A stretch of 13,305 nucleotides of DNA from contig JAFAAV010000061.1 of assembly GCA_023426375.1 (NCBI GenBank), forward strand, positions 1-13,305, read 5' to 3'. This document shows, piece after piece, positions 1-6,852 of this stretch. The translations under genes were made by a program, and so were the position numbers. Origin of the DNA: Actinomycetes bacterium. Its GTDB lineage: Bacteria > Actinomycetota > Actinomycetes > Actinomycetales > Micrococcaceae. Within the stretch, counting starts at the first letter, position 1; each line of letters begins with the position of its first letter. Under the pieces are notes generated by a model. That model was not told the DNA's origin, made no database searches, and saw only the letters and a list, made by a program, of their open reading frames with translations.

Positions 1-617
1 GCCGCCCGCAGTTCGACCAGAACGATCAACATGCCGAGTGCACCGGAATCCACGGTGCCTCGTTCGTGCAGGACCGGAAGTTGATCCACGGTCTCGATGA
101 CCGCGTTACTGCCACGGTCGACCACCAGATCCATCCAGTCCGAGAGCTGTTGGTTGGAACCGTCCTGGGAATTCTCGGGAAGCGACACCTTGCTCACGGA
201 TTCGAGCACGGAAATCAACGTGCCCTCCACGGGGTCGGTGAGCGCCGACCAGCAGCGCACCTGCGCCGCCGCAAAGGCATCACGCAGCTGCCCTGCGGTA
301 ACACGCGTAGAGCCCTCCAGGGAGGTACCCATGGCGGTGAGCGTCAGCGCCATGAGCACACCGGAGTTGCCGCGCGCCTGTTCCAGGGCCGCACGGCCGG
401 CATGCTGAAGCAGCTCGCCGATGTCATTGCCCTCGATCAGCTGGGCCGCCTCGGTCGCGTAACCCACGGTGGTACTGAGATTGACGCCGGTATCGGAATC
501 GGCCACGGGGAAGACATTGAGATCATTGAGTACGTCCGTGTGCCCCACCAGAGCACGGTGCGCGGAGTCCAACCAATCGCGCACGGCCGATACCGTAGAG
601 CCTCCCTTATGGCTCAA
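1..617 (-). CDS. DAK2-domain (DhaL/FakA-like) protein, 5' part, cut by left edge
   Basis: The frame stays open from the end of thiL to the window edge, giving about 205 N-terminal residues. It carries the DAK2/DhaL nucleotide- and Mg-binding signature LNVFPVADSDTGVN (residues about 33-46; the family norm is PDGDTG, so both aspartates are kept and the glycine is Ser), then ARGNSGVLMA, DPVEGTLISV and GTVDSGALGML, in the usual order. In Gram-positive bacteria such proteins (FakA type) phosphorylate fatty acids held by a DegV-like partner; that role here is inference from family only. The start is uncertain. TTG at 617 has AAGGA about 10 nt upstream and gives an N-terminus of normal length. GTG at 635 would add six residues. 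GTG at 584 lies 16 nt from GGGAGG and looks short. The gene overlaps the end of thiL, so the two are probably co-transcribed. recG would be the expected next gene outside the window. Confidence 0.85.
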   Translation of the reverse strand, partial: MSHKGGSTVSAVRDWLDSAHRALVGHTDVLNDLNVFPVADSDTGVNLSTTVGYATEAAQLIEGNDIGELLQHAGRAALEQARGNSGVLMALTLTAMGTSLEGSTRVTAGQLRDAFAAAQVRCWSALTDPVEGTLISVLESVSKVSLPENSQDGSNQQLSDWMDLVVDRGSNAVIETVDQLPVLHERGTVDSGALGMLIVLVELRA

Positions 618-1680
618 AATGATCCCATCCTTCACCCACGTCGTAGCCGAGCCATTCGCCCGGATCCTGCCCGGCAATGGTGACGGCGGTGTCCCCGATT
701 TCCGCCGGTTGACGGTCTACGGGCGCACACGAGCCTATCGCACGCATCCCCGGGGGAACCTGGATACCCGGTGGAACCACCGCGAGCAATCCGTGATCTT
801 CTCCCCCGGTCAGCACCCAGCGCCACGGGTCCACGCCCGCGGCCCGACCCGCTTCCGCCAGCATTGCTACCGATTCTTCCAACGCTGCCGGGTCCAGATC
901 GACGACGACGCCGCTCGCTCGGGCCACGCGCCCGGCGTCGCGTAACAACCCGTCCGAGATGTCTATCATGGCGCTCGCCCCGGCCCGGGCTGCCGCCGGC
1001 CCGGCGAGAATCGGCGCGAGGGGGCCCAGTTGCGCTCGTTCGAGTTTCCGCCTCTCATCCTCCGGCAGGCGGTCCCAGCCATCGCCGCTCGGAGCTTCCA
1101 AGGCGCTGAGTCCCGCGGCGGCATGGCCGAGCACGCCTGCATGCACGAGTGTTCCTCCGGCTCCTGCTCCCGAGCGCAGCACCGGGTCGCCCTGCTCCAT
1201 GACGCCCAACACCGTTGCGGTCACGGACAGCTCTCGGCCGCGTCCCAGATCGCCGCCGACGAGGGCGCACTCGGTCGCGCCGAGGCGTTCGAACGCGTCT
1301 TTGAGTCCGGACGCGAAATCCTGAACCCACCGCACCGGTGTGTCACCGGGCAGGGTCATCGAGACAACCATGGAGGTGGGAACCGCACCCATCGCGGCGA
1401 TGTCCGCCAGGTTCTGAGCTGCGCACTTGTGGGCTGTGTCCGCCCCTGAGGTCTTATACCCGTTCGGCCAGCAGACCCTGAAATCCTGGTCGACCACTTG
1501 AGTGTCGGTGGTGATGACCACCCGCCCCTGCGGAACCGCCACCACAGCGCAGTCGTCCCCCGGCCCTACCTCGACGTACGAGGATGACGTTTTGGAGAGC
1601 GGTAGAAACGCTGACAGCAGCTCGGATTCGGAGACCTGCTCCACCGTGGCGGCGGGAGCGGGTGTGGGGGAAACGGTCAT
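607..1680 (-). CDS. thiL: Thiamine-monophosphate kinase ThiL
   Basis: ThiL phosphorylates thiamine monophosphate with ATP to thiamine diphosphate in the cytoplasm. The 357-residue product is normal to slightly long for the family. It shows the PurM/ThiL-fold motifs in order: GDDCAVV (41-47), TTDTQVVDQDF (57-67, where many ThiL have EGxHF), NLADIAAMGA (90-99), GGDLGRG (142-148), MIDISDGLLRD (238-248) and TGGEDHGLL (291-299). The aspartates that bind Mg-ATP in the family are present. I chose ATG 1680 over an in-frame GTG at 1713: the extra 11 residues look unlike coding sequence, and a TANNNT box ends 6 nt before ATG 1680 with no Shine-Dalgarno sequence, as in a leaderless transcript. The DAK2 gene follows and overlaps. 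The gene is divergent from the DUF3515 gene. Confidence 0.95.
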   Translation of the reverse strand: MTVSPTPAPAATVEQVSESELLSAFLPLSKTSSSYVEVGPGDDCAVVAVPQGRVVITTDTQVVDQDFRVCWPNGYKTSGADTAHKCAAQNLADIAAMGAVPTSMVVSMTLPGDTPVRWVQDFASGLKDAFERLGATECALVGGDLGRGRELSVTATVLGVMEQGDPVLRSGAGAGGTLVHAGVLGHAAAGLSALEAPSGDGWDRLPEDERRKLERAQLGPLAPILAGPAAARAGASAMIDISDGLLRDAGRVARASGVVVDLDPAALEESVAMLAEAGRAAGVDPWRWVLTGGEDHGLLAVVPPGIQVPPGMRAIGSCAPVDRQPAEIGDTAVTIAGQDPGEWLGYDVGEGWDHFEP

Positions 1681-1686
1681 GGTTTC

Positions 1687-1692
1687 AGCGTA
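1687..1692 (-). promoter_or_regulatory. Candidate -10 box of thiL, leaderless type
   Basis: On the minus strand TACGCT fits TANNNT and ends 6 nt before the thiL ATG at 1680. Transcription would start at or next to the A of the start codon. No Shine-Dalgarno sequence precedes the ATG. I see no convincing -35 hexamer about 17 nt upstream, which is common in actinobacteria. Inference from spacing alone. Confidence 0.4.
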
Positions 1693-1738
1693 ACGAGCGG
1701 CACACTCCGGCACGCAGATGCCACACGGTCAGCGCGTC

Positions 1739-1744
1739 TACAGT
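1739..1744 (+). promoter_or_regulatory. Candidate -10 box of the DUF3515 gene
   Basis: TACAGT fits TANNNT and ends 7 nt before ATG 1752 and 10 nt before ATG 1755. The transcript would be leaderless or carry only a few leader bases. GGAG at 1745-1748 could alternatively act as a Shine-Dalgarno sequence for ATG 1755. No clear -35 hexamer is seen. Together with the thiL box this makes a divergent promoter pair in a gap of about 70 bp. Confidence 0.4.
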
Positions 1745-1754
1745 GGAGTCCATG

Positions 1755-2288
1755 ATGTTCTCCCGCGCGCGCTCCCAGGACGGATCTCACGGAACCCGCT
1801 TCTCATCCCGCCGCGCGGCACTGGCGACCATGGCCCTGGGTGGTTTGTTGCTCACCAGTTGCGGTTCCCCCGTCACGGTCGACGGCGCACCGCACAACAC
1901 TGACCCAGCGTGCGCCTCCGCCATGCTTGCCATGCCCGAAACCATGGGCGATCTGGATCAGCGAGCCACCACGAGTCAGGGCACCACCGCCTACGGCGAT
2001 CCCTCAGGGGTCATTGTGCGCTGCGGTGTGGAACCGCCGGCACCCACTACCGATCCCTGCACCAACGTCAACGGGGTCGATTGGCTCATCTCCGAAGTGG
2101 AGGGCCAGGAAAACCAGTGGCGCGCCGTGAGCTATGGACGCTCGCCCGCAGTGGAGATGCTCTTCGACACCAGTCGTGTCCCCTCATCCACCGCGATCGT
2201 GGAAGCCGGAAGTGCCGTGGCACAGATCCCGCAGGAGAGCACGTGCCTGTCCGTCTCCGACACCCTGGACCTACAGAACACCCCCTGA
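1755..2288 (+). CDS. DUF3515 family lipoprotein
   Basis: The 177-residue product opens with a lipoprotein signal: SSRR at 17-20, a hydrophobic stretch, then the lipobox LTS-C with Cys36 as the predicted lipidated residue. SRRAAL resembles a weak twin-arginine motif, so Tat export is possible. The mature part matches DUF3515, a family of actinobacterial secreted proteins: the segment TTAYGDPSGVIVRCGV, the paired cysteines around PCTNVNGVDW, and YGRSPAVEMLFD. The function of the family is unknown to me. Its constant place beside ddl and thiL in actinobacteria hints at an envelope role, but that is only context. ATG 1752 and ATG 1755 are adjacent; I prefer 1755 for the 6-nt distance from GGAG, but 1752 is possible and would suit a leaderless start. 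The gene is convergent with ddl. Confidence 0.88.
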   Translation: MFSRARSQDGSHGTRFSSRRAALATMALGGLLLTSCGSPVTVDGAPHNTDPACASAMLAMPETMGDLDQRATTSQGTTAYGDPSGVIVRCGVEPPAPTTDPCTNVNGVDWLISEVEGQENQWRAVSYGRSPAVEMLFDTSRVPSSTAIVEAGSAVAQIPQESTCLSVSDTLDLQNTP

Positions 2289-2310
2289 CCCGCAGCGGGC
2301 CAAGGGGTGT
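2278..2310. terminator. Possible terminator hairpin between convergent DUF3515 and ddl
   Basis: ACACCCC (2278-2284) pairs with GGGGTGT (2304-2310). CCCG (2289-2292) pairs with CGGG (2296-2299) around loop CAG, with two internal mismatches between the stems. The structure covers the stop codon of the DUF3515 gene and lies in the 43-bp gap before the ddl stop. No T-run follows on either strand, so it may be a weak terminator or only a stem that slows convergent transcription. Confidence 0.35.
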
Positions 2311-2331
2311 GCCTAAAGCGGAATCTGACGT

Positions 2332-3495
2332 CTAACGCAGTCCCACGGGTCGTTCCAGAGCGAGCGAAATCAGTTCGTCGATCAGATCCGGGTACTCCAG
2401 ACCTGACGCCGCCCACATGCGCGGGTACATGGAAATGGGCGTGAAGCCGGGCATCGTGTTGATCTCGTTGATGATCACGCGGTGATCGGGTGTCACGAAG
2501 AAATCGCAGCGTGACAAACCTTCACCGTCAACGGCGTCGAAAGCCTGAACAGCCTTCGCGCGCAAGGTCTCGATCACGTCATCGGGCAGGTTCGCGGGGC
2601 AGGACAGCCGAGCGCCGTCGTCCTCCACGTACTTGGCTTCGAAGTCGTAGAAGTCGTGACCCTGGACCTCGATCTCCCCGGGAAGGGACGCGCGCGGTGC
2701 GGCCCATTCGTGACCGCCGAGCACGGCGCACTCGATTTCGCGGCCCTCGATCCCCGCTTCGATCACGAGCTTGAGGTCGTGCTCACGCGCGGTTTCGATC
2801 GCAGAGTCCAGATCCTCAACCCGGTCGACGCGAGTAATCCCGAACGAGGAGCCCGCGCGAGCCGGCTTGACGAACACCGGGAAACCGAGTGCGGCAACGT
2901 CCTCGCGGACCTTCTCCGGGTTGTGCAACCAGTCGCGGTTGTGGACCACGGTATACGGGCCCACCTCCAGGCCTGCGGACTCGAAGGCGACCTTCATGAA
3001 GTGTTTGTCCATGCCGATCGCGGACGCGGACACACCACAGCCCACGTAGCGGAGATCCGCCAGTTCCAGCAACCCCTGCAGGGTGCCGTCCTCGCCGAAC
3101 GGGCCGTGCAGCAAGGGGAAGACGGCATCGATGTGACGCCCCCGGGTGATGGTGCCGCCCTCGGAGTTGAGGTCGTGGACGAGCAACTCGTTCTCCCCCA
3201 CCTGCAACGGCAGTGTCACGCGCTGATCACCCACGGGCAATGTGGCCATGGGCTGACTGTCCAGGAGTGCTTCCAGCTCTTCCTGGGAATACAGGAACCA
3301 CGCACCGTCGGTGGAAATCCCGACGCTCACCACGTCCCAGCGCTCACGATTGATGGCGCGCAGCACTGAACGTGCGGTGATCAAGGACACCGAATGTTCG
3401 GAGGAACGGCCCCCGAACAGCACGGCGACGCAGGGTTTGGTGGCCGTACCGGTCCCCTCCGCGGTCGCTTGAGCGTGGTCCGCAGTGTTCGTCAT
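2332..3495 (-). CDS. ddl: D-alanine--D-alanine ligase
   Basis: Ddl joins two D-alanines with ATP to make the dipeptide that ends the peptidoglycan precursor. The 387-residue product has the ATP-grasp layout: FGGRSSEHSVSL (27-38), HGPFGEDGTLQG (130-141), KPARAGSSFGI (210-220), EGREIECAV (250-258), the omega-loop YDFEAKY (283-289), and the metal/phosphate-binding end INEINTMPGFTPISMYP (342-358). Tyr289 is in the position (EAKY) that marks D-Ala-D-Ala ligases; D-lactate ligases of vancomycin-resistant lactobacilli have Phe there. An alanine/threonine-rich leader of about 20 residues precedes the first strand. ATG 3495 overlaps the gpsA stop by 4 bp (ATGA) and has GAAGGGAA just upstream. It is the last gene of the murA-plsC-gpsA-ddl unit. 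Confidence 0.96.
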   Translation of the reverse strand: MTNTADHAQATAEGTGTATKPCVAVLFGGRSSEHSVSLITARSVLRAINRERWDVVSVGISTDGAWFLYSQEELEALLDSQPMATLPVGDQRVTLPLQVGENELLVHDLNSEGGTITRGRHIDAVFPLLHGPFGEDGTLQGLLELADLRYVGCGVSASAIGMDKHFMKVAFESAGLEVGPYTVVHNRDWLHNPEKVREDVAALGFPVFVKPARAGSSFGITRVDRVEDLDSAIETAREHDLKLVIEAGIEGREIECAVLGGHEWAAPRASLPGEIEVQGHDFYDFEAKYVEDDGARLSCPANLPDDVIETLRAKAVQAFDAVDGEGLSRCDFFVTPDHRVIINEINTMPGFTPISMYPRMWAASGLEYPDLIDELISLALERPVGLR

Positions 3496-4637
3496 GCGCT
3501 GTTCCCTTCGGATTTGAGATCGCGGCCGAGCAGCTTGGGTGCCAGCTGATCCACCGGAATGTCGCCGCGGAGTACACCCACCACGGCCTCGGTGATGGGC
3601 ATTTCTACATCGTGTTCTTGAGCCAGAGCCAGTACTGCCGGGGCCGATCTGATGGCCTCCGCGGTCTGGGTCATGGCGTCCTGGACCTGAGCGATTGTCA
3701 GTCCCGAACCCAGCAGCCTACCCGCAGTGTGGTTCCTGGACAGCGAGGACGAACACGTGGCGACCAGGTCGCCCATGCCCGACAGCCCGGACAGCGTGGT
3801 CAGGTCACCACCCAGTGCCAGTGCCAGTCGCGTGGTTTCGGCCAGCCCGCGGGTCATTACCGAGGCCTTGGAGTTGTCGCCGTAGCCGCGGCCGTCGCAA
3901 ATGCCCACGCACAGGGCGATCACGTTCTTCACCAGGCCCCCGATCTCGGTGCCGGTGACGTCCGTATTGGTGTACGGGCGGAAATACGGTGCGGCGCAGC
4001 AGCGAGCCACCCACGCGGCGGTGGTCAGTTCCGGGGCCGCAATCACGGATGCGGTGGGTTCTTCCCGGGCAATTTCCATCGCGAGGTTCGGCCCGGACAG
4101 CACGCACGAACGGCGCACCCAGTCTTCGTGACTACTGCCCGTGTGTTCCGCCAGGGCTTGGGCTATGACCTCGGTCATGCGCAGTCCGGTCGCGGATTCC
4201 AGTCCCTTGGCCAACGACAGCACCACGGCGTCCGGGTCGATGAATTCCGCGACCGTGGCCAGCTGAGCTCGTAGCGACTGCGCGGGAATCGCGGCCACGA
4301 CCAGTCGAGCCCCGCTGAGGGTTTCGCGCAGGTCGGAGCTGAACCGGATGTCACGCGGCAGATCGATGTCCGGAACGTAACGTTCGTTACGGCCGGTTTC
4401 ACGGATGCGATCCATCGACTCGGGATTACGGCCCCACAGGTGAACGGTGCGGTCGGCACCGGAGTCCCGAGCGGCGTCGGCGAGGACCTTGGCGAACGTA
4501 GTACCCCACGAGCCAGCGCCCAACACAGCGACCTTGCTCGGGCCGTTGGGTTCATCGGCCAGGGCCGTCAACGACGACGCCGCGGCAGCTTCAGGGGGTG
4601 CCTCACGGTCGATCGAGCGGCCAGTCGAGGCGTTCAT
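3492..4637 (-). CDS. gpsA: NAD(P)-dependent glycerol-3-phosphate dehydrogenase
   Basis: GpsA reduces dihydroxyacetone phosphate to sn-glycerol-3-phosphate, the backbone of phospholipids. In the 381-residue product the Rossmann motif is VAVLGAGSWGTTFA (36-49). SLAKGLE holds Lys144, SGPN is at 181-184, GLVKNVIALC holds the family's catalytic-type lysine (Lys237), and GLSGMGDL (284-291) and RNHTAGR (301-307) follow. All expected residues are present. The protein starts with about 34 extra polar residues before the first strand; most GpsA begin a few residues before it. The start is nevertheless supported by AAGGA upstream and a 4-bp ATGA overlap with the plsC stop, and no ATG lies within the extension. 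Its neighbour PlsC works in the same phosphatidate pathway. Co-translation with both neighbours is likely from the overlaps. Confidence 0.96.
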   Translation of the reverse strand: MNASTGRSIDREAPPEAAAASSLTALADEPNGPSKVAVLGAGSWGTTFAKVLADAARDSGADRTVHLWGRNPESMDRIRETGRNERYVPDIDLPRDIRFSSDLRETLSGARLVVAAIPAQSLRAQLATVAEFIDPDAVVLSLAKGLESATGLRMTEVIAQALAEHTGSSHEDWVRRSCVLSGPNLAMEIAREEPTASVIAAPELTTAAWVARCCAAPYFRPYTNTDVTGTEIGGLVKNVIALCVGICDGRGYGDNSKASVMTRGLAETTRLALALGGDLTTLSGLSGMGDLVATCSSSLSRNHTAGRLLGSGLTIAQVQDAMTQTAEAIRSAPAVLALAQEHDVEMPITEAVVGVLRGDIPVDQLAPKLLGRDLKSEGNSA

Positions 4638-5377
4638 CGGGCTTCCTTGGGTGCGCGGGGATCGAAGCGGTCCACGGGTGCGTCTTCACCGCGCAATTCG
4701 GCCAGGAGGTCGGTGATGCGGTCCATGATCACGGTGGTCGCGTAATTGAGATCGTCCGCTGTCGGCTGGTCCGTGATGTGTTTGCCCGGGCGCATGAGAT
4801 CCTGCGGCTGGAGGGGTTCTCCGATGAGCACGCGGACCTTCTTGGGCGGGAACAAGTTGAATGTCCGCTTGCCCTGCGGATCCCGGTACAACACGTTTTG
4901 ATCACCCCAGTGCGCCATGGGTACCACCGGTACTTGACCCTGCAGGGACAACCGCGCCGCGCCCGTGTGCGCACGCATGGGCCACATGCGGGGATCGCGT
5001 GTGACGGTGCCTTCCGGGTACACCAGAATGGCGCCGTTGTCGTTGAGCTCGGTGAAGGCCGCCGCCAACGAATCCTTGGCGCGTGTGGTTCCGCGGTACA
5101 CGGGAACCATACCGATATGAGCGATCAGCCGACCGAACACCGGAACACGGAACAGGGATTCCTTGGCCAGGAACCTGGGCATAATGCCCGACTTGTACAC
5201 CGGGTACGCCACCGTGATGGGGTCGATCTCGGTGAGGTGGTTGGCCGCGACCACGAATCCTCCGGTGGCCGGAAAGTTCTCGGTCCCCCGCCAGGAGATC
5301 TTGGCGACCAAACGGTAGAGGGGGATGGCGATCCCCGCCAGAACCCGGTACGTGGACCGCTGCGACGTTCTACTCAC
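4634..5377 (-). CDS. plsC: 1-acyl-sn-glycerol-3-phosphate acyltransferase (PlsC family)
   Basis: Family members transfer a fatty acyl chain to lysophosphatidic acid at the membrane, giving phosphatidic acid. The 247-residue product has block I NHLTEID (His47 and Asp52, the catalytic HX4D), block II VPVYRG (Arg95) and block III YPEGT (120-124), followed by the proline-rich VPVVPMAHWG of block IV. A short hydrophobic N-terminal stretch (about 12-24) may touch the membrane. The start is GTG 5377, with AGGGAGAG 9 nt upstream. An ATG 6 nt further upstream is out of frame and soon stops. It lies 56 bp after murA and overlaps gpsA by 4 bp. The exact acyl acceptor cannot be read from sequence; lysophosphatidate is inferred from the motifs and from gpsA next door. 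Confidence 0.92.
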   Translation of the reverse strand: MSRTSQRSTYRVLAGIAIPLYRLVAKISWRGTENFPATGGFVVAANHLTEIDPITVAYPVYKSGIMPRFLAKESLFRVPVFGRLIAHIGMVPVYRGTTRAKDSLAAAFTELNDNGAILVYPEGTVTRDPRMWPMRAHTGAARLSLQGQVPVVPMAHWGDQNVLYRDPQGKRTFNLFPPKKVRVLIGEPLQPQDLMRPGKHITDQPTADDLNYATTVIMDRITDLLAELRGEDAPVDRFDPRAPKEAR

Positions 5378-5386
5378 TCGAGCATT

Positions 5387-5394
5387 CTCTCCCT
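5387..5394 (-). promoter_or_regulatory. Ribosome binding site fixing the GTG start of plsC
   Basis: AGGGAGAG on the minus strand lies 9 nt before GTG 5377. It supports this non-ATG start over other codons nearby. Confidence 0.6.
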
Positions 5395-5433
5395 ACACCG
5401 CTCGTGACAGACCCTCGCTGGGCCGATGGTTGC

Positions 5434-6753
5434 TCAGCGCTCTTCGAGATCGAAGTCCGCTCCCAGTCCGGCCAGCTTATCGGTGAAGTGCTCGTAGCCA
5501 CGTTTGATCAGCTCGATGCCGGTCACGTGGGACACGCCGTCCGCAGCCATGGCCGCAATCAGGTGCGAGAAGCCACCGCGAAGGTCGGGGATGTTGATGT
5601 CCGTGGCCTTCAAGGGCGTGGGGCCGGAGATCACCGCGGAGTGCAGGAAGTTACGCTGACCGAAACGGCACGGCACGGAGCCCAGGCACTCACGGTGCAA
5701 CTGGATTCCGGCACCCATGCGGTTGAGCGCGCGGGTGAAACCGAAACGGTTCTCGTACACCGTTTCGTGCACGATCGACACGCCCTTGGCCTGGGTCAGG
5801 GCGACCACCAGGGGCTGCTGCCAGTCGGTCATGAACCCGGGGTGCACGTTGGTTTCCACGATGAGCGGGTTGAGATCGCCACCCGGGTGGTAAAAACGAA
5901 TGCCCTCGTCCCGGATGTCCAGGCCGCCGCCGAGCTTGCGGTAGGTGTTGAGGAAGGCCATCATGTCCGCTTGGTTGGCGCCGGCCACGAAGATGTCTCC
6001 ACCGGTGGACAGCGCTGCGGAACCCCAGGACGCGGCTTCAATGCGGTCCGGTAATGCCCGGTGCCGGTAACCACGCAGCTCGGGAACGCCTTCAATGCGG
6101 ATCACGCGGTCGGTCTGGACAGTGATGATCGCGCCCATCTTCTGCAAGATGGCGATCAGATCCATGATCTCGGGCTCGGTGGCCGCGCCGCGCAGTTCGG
6201 TGTGACCCTCTGCTCGCGTTGCGGTGAGGAGCACCTGTTCGGTAGCTCCCACCGACGGGTAGGGCAGGTCGATCTTGGCACCCTGCAAGCCATGCGGAGC
6301 GCTCATGCGAATGCCGGATTCGAGCTTTTCCACTCGGGCGCCAAAGTTGCGCAGGACTTCCAAGTGGTAGTTGATCGGTCGGTCACCGATACGGCAGCCG
6401 CCCAGATCGGGGATGAATGCCTCGCCCAGCGCGTGCAGCAGCGGACCGCACAACAGGATGGGAATCCGGGAATCTCCCGCGTGCGCGTCAATATCAGCGT
6501 GGCGTGCCTTGGTCACGTTGGACGGGTCGAGTGTGAGCTCACCATCTTCACCGTCACGCGTGACAGTAACTCCGTGTAGGCCCAGGAGATTGGTCACCAC
6601 GGCAACGTCCTTGATGTCAGGGACGTTGCCCAGAACTGACGGTGTGGAACCGAGCAGCGCGGCGACCATGGCCTTGGGAACCAGGTTCTTGGCTCCGCGC
6701 ACGGTGACCTGACCTGACAGCGGGACTCCGCCGGTGATTCGTAAAGAACTCAT
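5434..6753 (-). CDS. murA: UDP-N-acetylglucosamine 1-carboxyvinyltransferase MurA
   Basis: MurA moves enolpyruvate from PEP to UDP-GlcNAc, the first committed step of peptidoglycan synthesis, in the cytoplasm. The 439-residue product has the EPSP-synthase-like fold, with GAKN (Lys22), the mobile loop DLGGCRIGDRPINYH, and GFMTDWQQPL with Asp310 in the place of the catalytic Asp305 of E. coli. Cys120 is the residue alkylated by fosfomycin; mycobacteria have Asp there, so this enzyme is predicted to be of the sensitive type. The start is ATG 6753, with only a weak TAGG upstream. The gene follows leuD after 99 bp that hold a candidate promoter and an inverted repeat, so it probably begins its own transcription unit leading into plsC-gpsA-ddl. 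Confidence 0.95.
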   Translation of the reverse strand: MSSLRITGGVPLSGQVTVRGAKNLVPKAMVAALLGSTPSVLGNVPDIKDVAVVTNLLGLHGVTVTRDGEDGELTLDPSNVTKARHADIDAHAGDSRIPILLCGPLLHALGEAFIPDLGGCRIGDRPINYHLEVLRNFGARVEKLESGIRMSAPHGLQGAKIDLPYPSVGATEQVLLTATRAEGHTELRGAATEPEIMDLIAILQKMGAIITVQTDRVIRIEGVPELRGYRHRALPDRIEAASWGSAALSTGGDIFVAGANQADMMAFLNTYRKLGGGLDIRDEGIRFYHPGGDLNPLIVETNVHPGFMTDWQQPLVVALTQAKGVSIVHETVYENRFGFTRALNRMGAGIQLHRECLGSVPCRFGQRNFLHSAVISGPTPLKATDINIPDLRGGFSHLIAAMAADGVSHVTGIELIKRGYEHFTDKLAGLGADFDLEER

Positions 6754-6780
6754 GACCTACCGATCTCGGGGGAAGCTAAC

Positions 6781-6807
6781 GTTCCGTCGCATACCGCAGT
6801 ACGGAAC
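6781..6807. repeat. Inverted repeat before murA (7-bp arms)
   Basis: GTTCCGT (6781-6787) and ACGGAAC (6801-6807) are perfect inverted copies separated by 13 bases. No T-run follows on the minus strand, so it is not a typical leuD terminator. It sits between a possible -10 box of murA (6814-6819) and the murA start. It would form either a hairpin at the 5' end of the murA mRNA or a protein-binding site. Confidence 0.45.
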
Positions 6808-6813
6808 CTGCCC

Positions 6814-6819
6814 ATTCTA
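6814..6819 (-). promoter_or_regulatory. Candidate -10 box for the murA operon
   Basis: TAGAAT on the minus strand, about 60 nt before the murA ATG. A start point near 6807 would give a leader of about 54 nt that begins with the inverted repeat. The -35 region is poor: CTGATA lies 15 nt upstream. A second TANNNT box, TAGCTT at 6773-6778, is an alternative that would put the inverted repeat over the -35 region. Confidence 0.3.
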
Positions 6820-6852
6820 ACGAGTCGACAGAGTTATCAGGGCACTGACTTC

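Noticed and set aside
1681..1713. thiL starting at GTG 1713
   Set aside because: The 11 added residues would cover the TACGCT box, and the family does not need them. ATG 1680 fits better.
2656..3369. 237-residue open frame on the plus strand opposite ddl
   Set aside because: Antisense shadow of ddl, with composition typical of reverse-frame translation.
2332..3495. Ddl as a D-Ala-D-Lac ligase giving vancomycin resistance
   Set aside because: The omega-loop reads EAKY with Tyr289, the D-Ala-D-Ala type, and no vanH/vanX-like gene is adjacent.
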